Below, one piece after another: positions 10,321 through 22,801 of a DNA stretch of 64,000 nucleotides (position 1 is the stretch's first letter; the number at the start of each line of letters is the position of its first letter). The position numbers and the translations under genes were made by a program. The stretch is from positions 2,170,001-2,234,000 of the forward strand of contig CAJFCV020000001.1 in assembly GCA_904066235.2 (NCBI GenBank), in the 5' to 3' direction. The notes under the pieces are model-generated. The model saw only the letters and a list, made by a program, of their open reading frames with translations. It did no database searches and was not told the DNA's origin. This DNA comes from Bursaphelenchus xylophilus. Lineage: Eukaryota; Nematoda; Chromadorea; Rhabditida; Aphelenchoididae.

Positions 10321-13300
10321 TCAATTTCCATATTCAAGTTTCCTCTTTGCGATTTCGTCGCGGACACAAAGATTCAGTGGCTGTTCATCGTCTTCGTCGT
10401 TGTTGTTGGTGTTTTGCAGCATTATTGGGGGCTTTTCGAGGAGCTCGGCGATTGCACTGTGCGTTTTCTCGAAGGCCGCACTGTGCGATTTGTCGCCAAA
10501 GACTGCACTGTGCGATTTGTCGCTGAAGACTGCACTGTGCGATTTGTCGTAGGCCGCACTGTGCGATTTGTCGCTGAAGACCGCACTGTGCGATTTGTCG
10601 CTGAAGACTGCACTGTGCAAATCTTTGTCGCTGAAGGCCGCACTGTGCGAATTTTTGTCGCCAAAGACTGCACTGTGCAAATCTTTGTCGCCGAAGACTG
10701 CACTGTGCGATTTGTCAAACACCGCACTGTGCGAATTTTTGTCGCCAAAGACTGCACTGTGCGGGTTCCTCTCATCAAACGCCGCACTGTGCGCCGACTT
10801 TTCGCTGAATTTCTCATGCAACGGCAGTTGTAGCGGCCCCGCAAACCTCTCGAATGCAGGCTTGGGCTCTTCGAAATAGCATCGGATCATTTTCATCTGC
10901 TCCTCGTACATTGCCCCGAGCGTTTTCAAGTCAGTAATAGCGGCGAAAACACTCTGCACCACCAACGGAGCTAACGTCTCCAACGGCTCGCTAAACAGGA
11001 CCGTCTGCAGACACCACCACATCTTCTCCTGCAGCATTTTGAGCAAAGATCCCGACGCCAGATGCGTTGTTGTCCCCATTTCGGACTCGCATTGGCACAT
11101 AACGAGCGCCGTGAGCATGGCCAACGCCTTCTCCGACAGCTTGATCATCCGGAAACGCTGCACGAACTCGACGATCGAGTTCTTCAGAAGCGCCGAATCG
11201 GTGTCGTCGGCTTCGAGGAACATGAGTTTCGGGATCAGCGCAGCGTCCAAGGGATTGCCGTCGCCGCCTCGCATACAACTCAGGCGGATCATCAGGATTT
11301 GGAAGAAGGAGGTCTGGAAAAAATGGTTTATAAATTTGAAAAAAATATGACAAAAAATAAGAGCTTTTTGAAAGATTTTTTGCGAAAAAATTGGAAATTT
11401 GAAAAAATATTGGAAACATTTTGGAAATAAAAATTTTTTGACCAATTTTTAAGGCAAAAAAAAAGAAATTTAGCAAAAATTATGGTCAAAAATGACAATT
11501 TTTTGCTTAAAAAATATTGGAAAATTTGAAAAAATAAAAAAAATTGCTTGAAATAAAAAATGCTTAACCGATTTTTTCGTGGAAAAAAAATGGAAATTTA
11601 GTAAAAATGAAAAAAAAAAATTTACCAATTTTTTTGTGGAAAAAATTGGAAATCTGAAAATTCTGAGAAATAAAAAATTTTGCGAATTTTCAACTGAAAA
11701 AATTTGAAATTACCAAAAATTTAATTTCTTCTAGCATTAAAAAAATCAAAAAAAAATTATCCAATTTTTTTGAGCAAACAATTTTTGAATTTTCCCATAA
11801 TTTCATTTCTATTAATAACGCCAAAACAAGCCCAGCGTATTTTTCAAAATTTCCGCTCACTTTCAGCAGTCTCGTCCGATCGTTTTGCGTCAAATGTCCG
11901 AATCCTTTCACCGCCTTCGAGAATTGCACAACTGCCTGAATCACCGGCAAGAACTGGCGAGAATGAAGCCCTCGGGCGTTCAAATTCAAAAAAGCGCCGC
12001 CTTTGAAGAGTTCGTGGCTCATGGCGTCGCCCAGATCGGAGAAGGCCAAGAAAATGGAGTTGATCAAGGCTTGGCCATCTTCCAATTCCACGGCCAAAGT
12101 GTCGATTTGCGAGCGAACGGTGGCGCGTTGCATCTCCTCCACCATTTTCACTTTCTCTCGCTTGGGGACGCGTCCGAATCGAACCGCTGAAAAATGAGGA
12201 AAAATTGAAAAAATATCTTTGAGATTTTTTATGAGCAATTTTTGATTTTTTTATCATTAGAATTTATTGACTTTTTTCCATGAAAAAAAAATATTTTTTT
12301 TTCTTATAATGGCGGAAAAAAATGCAAATTGCCTTAGGGCCAACTTTTCAATTGGCTTCAAATTTTGCAAAGAACTTTGTTAAAGGCCTCAGATTAATTC
12401 TTGAAAATTTTAGCTACCGTTTTGTAAGTCCAGCCAAGATATGAGAGACTATGGGAAATAAGGAGAGGCTGACAGAGATTGTTTTTTCCTATATCTTTGA
12501 GGACTTGAGTCGAAAAAATAGATTTTTTTGTAGAAATTGTGTGCTCCACAGACCAAAAAACACTCGGTATTGGTTCCCGGGGAAAGGGGGACATTTTATA
12601 CGAAAATTTTGTTTATCGTATAAAATGTCACTCAATGCTGTTTTTTTTATTTTTGTATATCCGGTGGGATATACGCATTCTGTAGCCTCTGTTTTTCTTT
12701 TTTTTAACTTTTTTTTTTGTTTTGAAACATTGTATTTTATGCATATCTACATGTTAGTACATATATACATATGTTTAGTATTATATATGTTTTCACCACT
12801 CTCCGACATTTAACTTTTCTTGTATTTTTTGTTGTTTTCCCCACCAAACACAGTCTTGCCTAATTTTTTTTGTATCATCAACTGTCTACTGGCTGTAATG
12901 AGCGAGTATTCCGTAAGACCCAGAAAACACCAGAAATTCTTCAAAAGCGACCGGGTTACAAGGTCATCCAAAAAAGTTATAAAGAACTCTCTTTCTTTTG
13001 ACAAAAAAAACTTTTTTTTGATCACACAAAAATGCCGCCGTCTTTTTTGATGGTTGAAAAGGAGAAATTACTTCTGAGAAAGGGGCACAAGGCTCATTAT
13101 AAATTGCTGTGGCGGTTTTAATGGAAAAAATTTAGAAAAAAGGCCTCTAATTTTCTCAAACTGTTTTTTTTTACTAGCTGCATTGCTGCTTAGTGAGAAT
13201 AAAACGGTTTACAAACAAAAATTCTACGCTTTTTTCAAAAAGTATCAAAAAGTATCCATGATAACTTTTGATACCTTTTGCTAAATTTCTTCCGTAAAAG

Positions 13301-16300
13301 TTTTTGGCTTAAGGCCCAAAAGGTTTCATAACCTTAGAAAATTTTAGATGAAAAAAACACATAAAAAATACTCAAAAAATTGAATCGAAAGCACTCAAAA
13401 ATTTGAATTTTCCACTAAAAAATCTCAATGGTCTCTATAAACTGAAAGCTAAAAATCTGGATATATGTCTTCTAAAAGTCTAGAATTAATTTGCACCAAA
13501 ATTCATCAAAATCCGACGTGTTTTTTAAGCCAGGGCGCAACCTGCCGAAATTAAATTTGCTTAAAATTCCTAAAAACCTGTCGATAATTTAAAAAATCAA
13601 AAAAATATTTTCTTTTTTAGAATTTCCGCAAGCAAAACAGACAAAAATCAGCAAAAAATTCTATGAAAAAATTTTGAAAAAATATATATTTTTTTTGGTT
13701 CTCGGGGAAAAATCGATAAAAAAACATTTTTTTGTTATTTTTCTTTATAATTCTGTTTAAATTTTTTACAATTTTTTTTTGTTTTCCCAAACACTGACAT
13801 CATTCCCTACTTTCCAAAATAACTTCTTCTCCCACTTCTGATCGTTTCCTTATCTGTATTCCCTGTTTTCACTTGACGGATGACGTCATTCCTCTTCCAA
13901 ACCTCTGTCACCCATAAATCTTCGTCCAAAATGGACGGCTTATTACAATAGTTCCCACTCTTCCACCGGAACTGCTCCGAGTTTGATTCTCCAGCAAAAA
14001 AAGGGGCCGAAAAATCTGGGGAATTGTTACAGTCGATATAACTGATGTGATTACGGGCAAACGGAAATTCTTGAGGTGGAAAGGTGTGGGGAATTTAGTC
14101 CCAAAAATGTGGGAGGAGGTGGGAGAAAATTGAAGGCACAAAAATAGTTTTAAAAAGTAATACGGTAGAATGATGTCACAATTCAGATTTTGGCGAGAAA
14201 AGGTTTAAAAAATTATTGAAAAAGCCAAGTAAAGCAGCTTATTAAGAGTAAAAATTGGCTAAAAAGGCCGTGGAAAATTTACAAGGTAAAATACGCCAAA
14301 ATTTCATTTGCAATAAACCTATAACAAAACCTGTTGTTATCAGCAAAATTCGAAAGTCACGGCTGAAACATGACATCTTCATCAAATTTTGTCTATTTAA
14401 TTTAGGTAGAATGCTTATCAATCGCTGAGAGTTTTAGCTTCCGCTACGGAAAGACGGCCGAGGTATTCAGCAATCTTTTCGGACGAGAGACAATGGAAAA
14501 TGAAGAGACGGTCAGAGAAATATTCGTTTTTGAAGGGATTTTAGCAAATTCTGTGTAAAAAAAATTAAACTCTGATTTAAAATTTTCCCAAGTTTCACCG
14601 GAATCTAATTGTAAGAATTTTTCCTGTTAGTCAGGGCGCAGCCTGCCAAAAATTAATTTTATTTATGTCACTTATAAAATACTGCTATCCTATTTTTTGG
14701 AATACAGAAGCTATGAATATCTATATAAAATTTTAAAAAAATCAAGTGAGGGCGCAGCTTGCCAAGTAAAAAAATTTTTTTTTGAATTTACAAAAATTTT
14801 TTTAATTAAAAATACCTTATTTTTCCGTGTTTTTAAAATACGTTTTTTTCTTGGTTACTATATACTTAGATTACCAACAAAATTTCAACTTACCATCTCT
14901 CGACATTCCCACGGCCATACACTTTTTTAGCCGACAGTCCTGACAGCGGTTCCGATTATTCCTCACAATCGCACATCTCTGTCCTTTTGTGCACTCTCTG
15001 TACTTGATTTTTTGTTGGATCGACCGCCGAAAGAAGCCTTTGCAGCCTTCGCAACTGGTCACACCGTAATGAAATCCACTGGCCTTGTCCGAACAGACTT
15101 GGCAAAGGAGGACGCCTCGGATCGAGTCGGGGTTTGTGGAGGAACCTGAAAATTTTTTGTGGTGAAAAATGAGATTTTTTGTGATTTGTGGATTTTTTTT
15201 GATTTTTTTGATTTTTTAAAAATTTTTGGTAATTTGAAAACGAGATTTTTTGAGATTTTTTGATTTTTTTTTATTTTTTTTTAATTAAAAAAAAATTTTT
15301 GTATTAATTGAAAAATGTGATTTTTTGATGATTTTCGATTTTTTTTTATTTTTTTTTTATTTTTTTTATTTTTTTTATTTTTCGATTTTTTTATTCAAAA
15401 AAACAAGATTTTTAATTTTTTGATATTTTTTTGATACTTTTTAACCAATTTTAAAGCCAAAAAAACCAAAAAAATTCAAAAAAATTTCAGAAATTTTTCA
15501 AAATTTTTTCGAGGTCTTTTGATACTTTTTGAAGCATTCAGAAGCCAAAAATCGAAGCATTCTGAAGCCATCTCCAAAAATCTCATTTCCGACGGCCCTT
15601 ATCCCCGATTGCCCCCGGAATTCTCTGTTCGCCATCAGTCCGCTCTGTTTCTCAATTGGAAAACATTTAAGTTAGGGCGTGTAAAATAGGACAAGGCCGT
15701 CTTTCGCTTTTGAAATGGGCGAAAATAAGAGTTTTTTTTTCGATTTTGACCCTTCCCGATAAACAAGGTCTAGGTCAGCGAGGGGCGCTGGAATCGCGAA
15801 ACTTCGAGGGATTTGCCGAGAAAACGTGGGAATTTGAGGATTACGGTGTTTTTGGCGAGATTTGGAAAAGAATTTTTCAATATTTTTTTTTCATTTTTTG
15901 GTTGAAAAAATCAAACAAAATCGAAAAAAAAGAAAAAAAATTTATTTTTTCGATTTTTTTTTAAAAATTTATGTTGTATTTGAAAATTCCAGGATTTTTA
16001 TAGCATTAAAAATTGATTTTTTAGCGAAAAATTTGGAAAAATAGCCAAAAATAATTTTATTTCCCTAATTTTTGAAATTAAGTTGCCTTCAAACATCGTT
16101 GAATATCTCAAAAACCCTAAGGGCTCAAGGGCTCAAATTTTCAAGGATCAACAACAGTTCTACATAGGGCAATTGTGCCAAATTTGGGGAAAATTCCTCG
16201 CTTGCGCTTTGAGAAAATCATGTTTCTTTCTATCAGTCTGTCGGGAAAATAATGAACAAATTGTCGCTGCGCCAATCACGTCGCTGAAGTGAAAAGCAAT

Positions 16301-17778
16301 TTATTTTCACCGCGACACAATTCATTTTCCCTGTGGCAATGCAATTTTCGCTGTGACAGAGTGCTCATTATTTTCCCGACAGACTGATATTTCATCAATT
16401 TGTTTGTCAAACTCTCATTTTTTTTTTTTGATTTTTGTCAATTTCCAAGAAAAACTCAGTCTCCCAAATTCCCCCTTTTCAGCACCTCTGACCTTGCACC
16501 AGATCTTCTGATCTCCTTTTGCGACCATTTCCCCTCCAGACCTCCTTTATCCACCTCCTTCGGGGAGATCCGCGCGCGCCAATCGGAAGCCGGTCCTCGC
16601 TGCTGGATCCGGATCCGCCCGAAACGGGGTCTGTGTGTCTCCGTCGCGATTTCCGGATCTGCCCGCAGGCGGTGAAAGTGAAAGGGGGGAAATCGCTGTC
16701 TTTGCAGCGTCGCGTTGCGTCATCGGATTCTGGTTGGAGGTGAGGGGATCAAAGAGAAAAGCGAAAAGAAGGAGATCCGAATCCCCGGACGTCTAATTAG
16801 TTGCCCTGAGGCGCGCGCAAACCGGTTTCCAGGCGATTCGAGGCGAGCGGGTGACCAGGTGAAACCGAATTGGATTTGGGCGATATAAAGCAATACAAAA
16901 TGGGGGAAAAGTGGTTTTAGGGCGTGGAAAGAGGGTCAAATTGGAAAATGCAATTATTCAAAATATAATGAACATCTTCTACAGTGATCTACAACCAGTC
17001 AAAAAAGTTTTAGGAAGCCATAAAAGCCTAAAAATTAAATTTTGGGCCGAAAATGACAAAAAATCTCAAATTTCGGCCGAAAAAGTTTAAAAATAGATAA
17101 AAACAAAGTCGCCAATGCAATTACAAGACTATTAGAGCCATTGCCAATCTATGTATAGCCTTTTTCAGCAATTAAAATTTTGAAATTTTCACTTTTTTAA
17201 ATTTTTTCAAAAAATTTTCATTTTAAAATTTCCCTCAAAAAATCGCCCCAGCAAATCCCAAACTCACTGGCATTATCATCCGTGGGGCTTGTACACTCAT
17301 TCTCCGAAGAAAACAGCGTATTCAACGCGGACGTTAAAAAGTTGTAAGCATTTGCATTTGTCAACGAATCCTGCTCCTTCGGGCTTGCCGAATTCGCGGA
17401 CGTTGAGGCGGACGGCGTGTCCGAAATGGGGCTCAATTGCGTGCAACTGGTGCTCGACTCCACCTGCGACTCCACCAGCTGCTCATGTTTCGCCAGACGG
17501 TTCATCAGCTCGGACATGGCCGAGGTGGCGGACGTGAAGAGGGTGGGGTCGGCGCCCGTGTCGTGCCGATACAGGTCGCCCGAGCAGGTGTTCAGGCCGA
17601 TTTGTTGGGTGTCGACGAGCGCGGTGGTCGGCGAGATCCGGAAATGATTGTTGAAGACGGTGTCCAAGTGGTGGGACATGGCTCCGGACGGAGCGGAGGA
17701 GCTGAGGGATGAGGAGGGACCACTCATCATTGACAACGAGACCTGCGGCAGAAGATGGACCAAGTTGAACGGGTCCAT
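10321..17778 (-). CDS. nhr-85: E75/REV-ERB-group nuclear hormone receptor
   Basis: A ligand-type transcription factor of subfamily NR1D/E. Four coding exons join in phase: 17268-17778, 14894-15145, 11861-12186 and 10321-11313 (693 aa). Residues 1-170 are Ser/Thr-rich. The DNA-binding domain starts at Cys185 ([14 protein letters not shown]) with P box CEGCKGF and a complete second zinc finger. The C-terminal extension [14 protein letters not shown] is diagnostic for E75/REV-ERB. The ligand domain runs through [17 protein letters not shown]. Residues 538-652 hold 13 HSA[AV]F-type repeats, followed by PLNLC (675-679) resembling a CtBP motif. The start is uncertain. ATG 17778 lies three bases after a splice acceptor (TTCCAG), so an upstream exon or a spliced leader must exist. 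E75-type genes act in molting and oscillating transcription, and usually have several promoters. Confidence 0.93.
10447..10791 (-). repeat. HSAVF coding tandem repeat of nuclear receptor
   Basis: Thirteen units of 8-10 codons, such as HSAVFSDKS and [10 protein letters not shown], lie in frame in the last exon. On the plus strand this reads as repeated CGCACTGTGCGA or TGCACTGTGCAA, each a small palindrome (GCACTGTGC). The unit length varies only in multiples of three, so the reading frame has been kept. Confidence 0.9.
12187..14893. other. Receptor intron between DBD and ligand domain
   Basis: No exon was found in this 2.7 kb intron. It holds one ACATTTTATACGA hairpin at about 12589-12632 and a degraded copy of the dispersed GAGAGAC/CGGTCAGAGA motif at about 12426-12482. 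A GTATCAAAAAGTATCCATGATA segment lies at about 13240-13280 and another motif copy at about 14400-14520. GGGCGCARCCTGCC sites lie at about 13536, 14636 and 14752. Confidence 0.5.
15146..17267. other. Receptor intron with GC-rich island
   Basis: The intron upstream of the DBD exon is AT-rich except for a GC-rich island at about 16540-16870 (GATCCGCGCGCGCC and similar). On the minus strand the island contains an ATG-initiated open frame of about 57 codons starting [10 protein letters not shown], without a convincing donor. The island could be an internal promoter for a DBD-only isoform, which is inference. A TTTTT/GATTTTTT low-complexity tract lies at 15160-15560 and a palindromic MITE at 16232-16388. 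Confidence 0.45.
16232..16388. mobile_element. ATCAGTCTGTCGGG palindromic MITE
   Basis: The terminal sequences ATCAGTCTGTCGGGAAAATA and its reverse complement bound an imperfect palindrome of about 157 bases. Inside it, GTCGCTGCGCCAATCACGTC pairs loosely with the other half. There is no coding capacity. It is one of at least seven copies in the window. Confidence 0.8.
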
Positions 17779-17781
17779 GCA

Positions 17782-20700
17782 CTGGAATTACAGAGTAGGG
17801 ACTGAATTTTGTATAGAAGCCCTTAGGGCATGATAAAACGCGATATTTACAGAAATAATCGAAAAAATAAAAAAAAGGTGGGAAAATGGGGGGAAATTGG
17901 AAAATCATCAAAAAACATAGTAAAGTCGTTTTGTAAAAAAATGGTAAAAGCTGTGGCATGCTCTAAATGGCATGTCCTTTCGTGATATATAAGGCCAGGT
18001 CAAAAAATGTACCGATTTTTACCAGAATTTTGAAGAAAAAAAAATTCAAATTTCGATGATCTCAAATCAAATCCTCTCCGCTACATGAATATGAACAACA
18101 GTAGATAGAAATGGCAATAAAACTCAGTAAAAAATCCCACAAGTTTACCCAAAAAATTCGATTTCCCATGACCATAAACTTTTGCTGCCTACTACAATAT
18201 AATTGATGCAAGAAAGTGAGAAAACGTATCAGCAGCAAACAAGTTCGGTGTTAAACTAACTGATTAGACCCTAAGGCATCCAAAAACACCGCATTCTTCG
18301 TACCGTGCCCTTGCGACTGTCATCAAAAACGTTTTTGGGGCAAAAACGGTGAAGCCGCGCCAGCATTTCGGTCGAGATTCCCAATTTTCACTTTAAAATC
18401 GAAACTGGCGAATTCACTCGCCCGCCGAACTGGGTCATGGCCACGCCGTTCACAGCAGCCCGCCCGTGGTGGGGGGGGAACGCGCGCACTCCTCCCCCCG
18501 AAACGGGGGGCCGGCTGGAAACAGTTGTCGAAGGGAGGCGGCGGGCAGCCGGAGTAAAAGTAGATCGAATCGCGATTCCTCCTCCTCCTCCTCCTTGCTT
18601 CCTCCACTTACCCGGAAAAGGGGTGACGACGCGCGGCTACGCTCCGACTAAAAGTATGTAGAGTGTGGAGCAAAAGTAGTTTAATGGAACTGCACAATCA
18701 GTCGGAAGAATTCCCGCCGGCCCTCGTCTTGAGCGGGCGCAACCCGAGGAGGGGTTGTGCTGCAGATCGCGCGCCTCCAAAATAGCATCCCCCCGATCAG
18801 AGACCGAACACGGAATGCGTCAGCACCGGGCTCACAATTTAGGGAAGCCGAAGGGGAAGTTAACCGGCGAAAGGAAGCAAGATGTAACAAATTTGCTAAA
18901 CAGTTCGCAAAATCAATAGTTTTGGGTGGGAAATTGCGGGAATAGGGGGGAAATTGCGATTTGTCGACAAAACAATCTTGGAATTTTGATGTCACAATAA
19001 GAAAGCGGTTGTAAAATGACTGATCTAAAATGCTTAACATGTTAGAGCAGCAAATAAAGCCAGAAAAAAATTTTTTTCATCAATGTATCAAGTGTAAGGT
19101 CAACTTTTTGTCAAAAGGTCAAGAAATGATGATTATTCGAAAAATCTAAAAGTAAAAAGTCAATACAAGACATCTACAGTCAACATGACGTCATTAAAGA
19201 ATGATACAGTCCATAAAAAATGTGGGAATTTCGGTGTAAAATAAGCTTCTTTGAATTGGCAATAAACTTTCCCCCAAAAATGAAAAAAACCGCGATTTTT
19301 GAAAAATCAACTGATTGAATAGTCAATTTCAGACATCTGCAGCAAAGTAGGCCTCATAATCCACCGAGTAGACAAGATTTTTTATCTAGTTTTACCAATT
19401 TTCGCCTTCAAATTGCCCTATTTTGCAGATAACCAAGGGTAATATGACGATTTTGCAAAAAAGTATCAAAAACTCTCATTTTCAAAAAAATTCAATATTG
19501 AAAAAGCGCAAAAAAGCCTCTCATCGTCATTCTGGAGGCCTGTAGCTTCTAATCAAACCGCATTTTCGCCTTTAAATTGCACTATTTTGTAGATGACTAA
19601 GTCTTATATGATGATTTCACAAAAAGTATCAAAAACTCTCATTTTCAAAAAATTCAAGACACAAAAAACACAAAGCATACTCTCATCGTCATCCCTGAAG
19701 CCTGTAGCCTCTAATCGAACCGTATTTTCGTCCACAACTTGACCTTTTCCCTCCGAAACCCTCCCTCTTTCTTCGTCGGAACGCCGGAGCTCAAACAAAA
19801 ATCCCGATGTAGAAATCAACCTTGAGACGGAGGGGAAGAAGAAGGGCGAATAAAATATTATAAAACGCGACCACAATCCCTCCGCTGCCCATTCATACCG
19901 TACGCCGCGGATCAGCGAGTGCAAAGTGTGGGACGTTGGGGGGCACGGCAATTGTCCCCCTTATAACGTCCTTCGCCTGCGCGCCACTCAATCCTCGAGA
20001 CGGGAACGGGTCGAGTCGAGAGGAGTGAGTGGGTTTTGCGGCCCAAAACTTAGGCAATGCTGTAAAATGAGTAAGGTTTCGGCTGTAATCTAGACTAGTG
20101 GGCTGCTCGAGTCAACTAAAGTAATATTTTTAGCGGGAACTGGGTGAAAATTGCGGAGTAGTGGGGGAATGAGGCAGTAAAAACGAAAGATCAGAGTGTT
20201 CGGTAGCAGAAAATAGGTAAAGTGTAAAGTCGCTGCGGTAATTTGCCGTAATAAGGGTAAATTAACAAAATTTGCGAAAGTTTGGATGACTTTTTGGATT
20301 TTTTTGAAAATTCTTGATAAATTCGGGTTGAAAATGAAGTGGTAATTAAAAACCTGAACAGCTGAGAGTTCATAAAAGTCTGTAGTAAGCATGATAATCA
20401 AAATCAGGGCCCAAAAAGTAGAGAAAAGCAACAAATTCGCTAAAAACGGTCTAAAACAAGGTGATTTTGCCTAGAAATTACATTTACATCTAAAAAAAGT
20501 ATACGATAGGTATCTTTTTAGCACTAGATAGACATTACATGACCTATATTATTCAAAAGAGCTATGATTTTTACTTTGCTGTGATTTTTAAAACAAGAAA
20601 ATTACAAAAAAATTGGAAAATCATCAAAAAGTGGCTAAAATAAGGTGATTGATGTCGAAAAAGGCCCCGTAAAATGTGTCACAGACTGTATAAGATATAG

Positions 20701-22479
20701 AAATGACATCAGCTAGCTAGAATAGACCCTACAGAATCCGCAGACACCTTCAAACCTCGCTCGCCCACCTGCAGCGCCTCGATCAATTAGCCGCGAGGGA
20801 AAAAGTGAAACTCGAACGGCACGCAACGCAAATGAAAAGGAAGAAAAGGAGAAGGTAGACGTCGATGGGCGTGAATCCAACGTAAACCAGACGCTCCAAA
20901 ATCGACTTGATCTTCGCCCCGAAAGCCGGTCATTTCGGTTGGCGGACGCGTTGCTGCGCCGCCAAAAAAGCGAAAAAACGAAAAATGGAGGGGAGAGAAA
21001 AGCCGCCGCCGCTGCAAACGAAGCGACTGGGAGTGCCTGAGGGCGCGTCGGCGGAGATCCGTCGCTTTCACTCGATCGGAAAAGATGTTCGCGACAATGT
21101 CAGACATTTTCGCGCCGAGAGAGCGCCCGCTTTTTGGAGAGGCAGAGAAAAAAACGGCGACCCGAAGATTGTCATCCAGCTCGATGTGGGCTACCAGACG
21201 TGTTGCGGGTCATTCGAGGAGGAGACGCTGGAAGCACAAAGCGAGGGAAGAGCCTGCAGAAACAGGGGGATACCTGCTGTTTTGGGGTGAGGAAGGAGGA
21301 TCTGTCTGGAGCAGGTTGATGACGAAAAGAGGCTGCTATTAGAGATCCGCGGGCGAAAGTAATGGCGGTTCGGCGGGGATTGCAGGAAACAGAACGTGAC
21401 TAAAGCGATTGCAAAGAAAACAGAATGTGAGGAAAAGGTCTAGGTGAGTTTCAGAGCATGTAAAATTTTTGGGTATGGCAAGGGCGGATCGAAAAAAATT
21501 TGGCCAAAAAATGGAAAGTTGAAGATGAAATGGCAAAAAATGATGAGAAACAAATAAAAATTGTAAAACTTGGATATTGCAAATATTTTAGACAACATAT
21601 CACATCAATAGCAAGAAATTTTGATAATGAATTCACGAGTTTTCGTTGGAATTTTTCTTGTTTTTTAGTAATCATTTTAAAAAATGGCAAAAAATCACTT
21701 TTCTCTTTAAAATCTAGTTGCCTTGAGGCTATAAGTCACTTAAAATTCTCTTAAAACCCTCTGAAAACAAGGTAAAAGCCAATAAAATCCCCTAACCGCG
21801 CAAAATCCTTACCATTTTTTACAATTGACTCTATTTTCACAACCGCCGACATTAACACCAGAAATCAAAACTACGATTTGCTTTTCCCAACCACCTAAAC
21901 CCCCATTCTTAGTCCGACTGACTGAGAGTTTACTACTTTTGACTTCTTTTCCCTTTTTCCGGTTGCCCTTTTAAGATCTGGGTAAGATCAAGTTCAAAGT
22001 GAAAAGCCGAGGGGAGAAGTCGGAAGAGCGCAAGATATAAAGTGGAATATAGGATGTTTGAGATCCGCTCCTTGATTTGGGAGGTCTGTGAGATATTTGT
22101 AATCCAGGACAGTTTATGCAGGAGGATTTCAAAAGCTTAATGTGTGATTTTTGGCCAAGAAATTTCTGGATTTTGATGAAACTTGAAGAAAGATTCTTAA
22201 TTTGTAATTCGCTCACACTATCAAGATTTTTAACCCACATCCCCCGGGAAAATTGACCTTTTTCTCTGACCGGCTCTCCTCATTTTCCATAGTTCTTTGG
22301 TTCAGTATCTTGGCGGCCCCTGCTAAATGTAGGCTAGAATTTCCAAACCCCTGTGTGTAGCCTGTGCGAATCTTACAAGCTAAATTTTAAGCAAAGCAAA
22401 GATGTATCCGGCAATCAATGGCCTTTTGAAATTTTTAAGTTTCAGTATACCAGGTTTTGGATCTTAATTTTGGTCCATC
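17782..22479. other. Upstream region of receptor, GC-rich islands
   Basis: I find no supported coding exon here. Against an AT-rich background, GC-rich islands stand out at about 18340-18690, 18700-18880, 19740-20060 and 20745-21330. The last ends on the minus strand with a good donor (CGCTGCAG|GTGGGC, exon edge at 20769), and the frames before it are closed, as in a 5' UTR exon. At 19950-20000 the minus strand has a TTATAAGGGGG element. These fit alternative promoters or 5' exons of the minus-strand receptor, which is inference. Confidence 0.45.
20769..21110 (-). promoter_or_regulatory. Candidate 5' UTR exon/promoter island of receptor
   Basis: This GC-rich block ends in a consensus donor (CTGCAG|GTGGGC) when read on the minus strand. 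It contains ATGs followed by stops, so it would be non-coding in the mRNA. It lies about 3 kb upstream of the first coding exon. RNA evidence would be needed to confirm transcription. Confidence 0.35.
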
Positions 22480-22800
22480 TTCTTGCCTAGGTCGTTGTAT
22501 TTGTTGCCTCTATTAAATACAGTATCCAGCCTTCTTCGTTCTTTGCTTGGAGCCTCCTATCTAGCCTAGAACCGCATATCTCATCCTTTCCATGTATAGG
22601 TCCCATTACTAGCCCTTTCTTTGCTTGGGACCCCATATCTAGCCCGTTCTTCCCATAGACTTCATTTCCAGCCCCTTTTCTTGCTTGTAGTCCCATATCG
22701 AACCTTTCTCTCTTCGTAGATCCCATTCCTACCGTTTTCTTTACATGGAGCCCTATATCTAGCCCCATCCTCCCTTATTTGAATCCACATCTCTTCTTAT
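22480..22800. repeat. TAGCCC/CATATCTAGCC tandem repeat, left part
   Basis: Units of about 60 bases contain TTGCTTGGAGCC, CCATATCTAGCC and CTTTCTTTGCTTG. The array continues at 23654-23800 (CTAGCCCTTC, CTAGCTTCC, CTAGCCATC) and is split by the insertion at 22802-23651. Confidence 0.65.
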
Positions 22801-22801
22801 A

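Noticed and set aside
10297..10879. Plus-strand ORFs with CTVRFVAED or TALCDLS repeats
   Set aside because: They are antisense to the HSAVF exon of the receptor. The repeat keeps all frames open, and the minus-strand frame continues the ligand domain.
14871..15062. A stand-alone small zinc-finger protein
   Set aside because: It is the DBD exon of the receptor. The reading continues upstream to a TTTTCAG acceptor at 15146 and downstream, via GTAAGT, to [11 protein letters not shown].
16400..16743. Arg-rich ORFs in the GC island as coding exons
   Set aside because: Their composition follows the GC island and they lack donors. I keep the island only as a possible promoter or 5' exon.
19090..19125. 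GGTCA half-sites upstream of the receptor as REV-ERB/ROR response elements
   Set aside because: The half-sites exist (19098, 19117 and 17991), but the 5' extensions do not fit the WAWNTRGGTCA consensus. The word is short and expected by chance.
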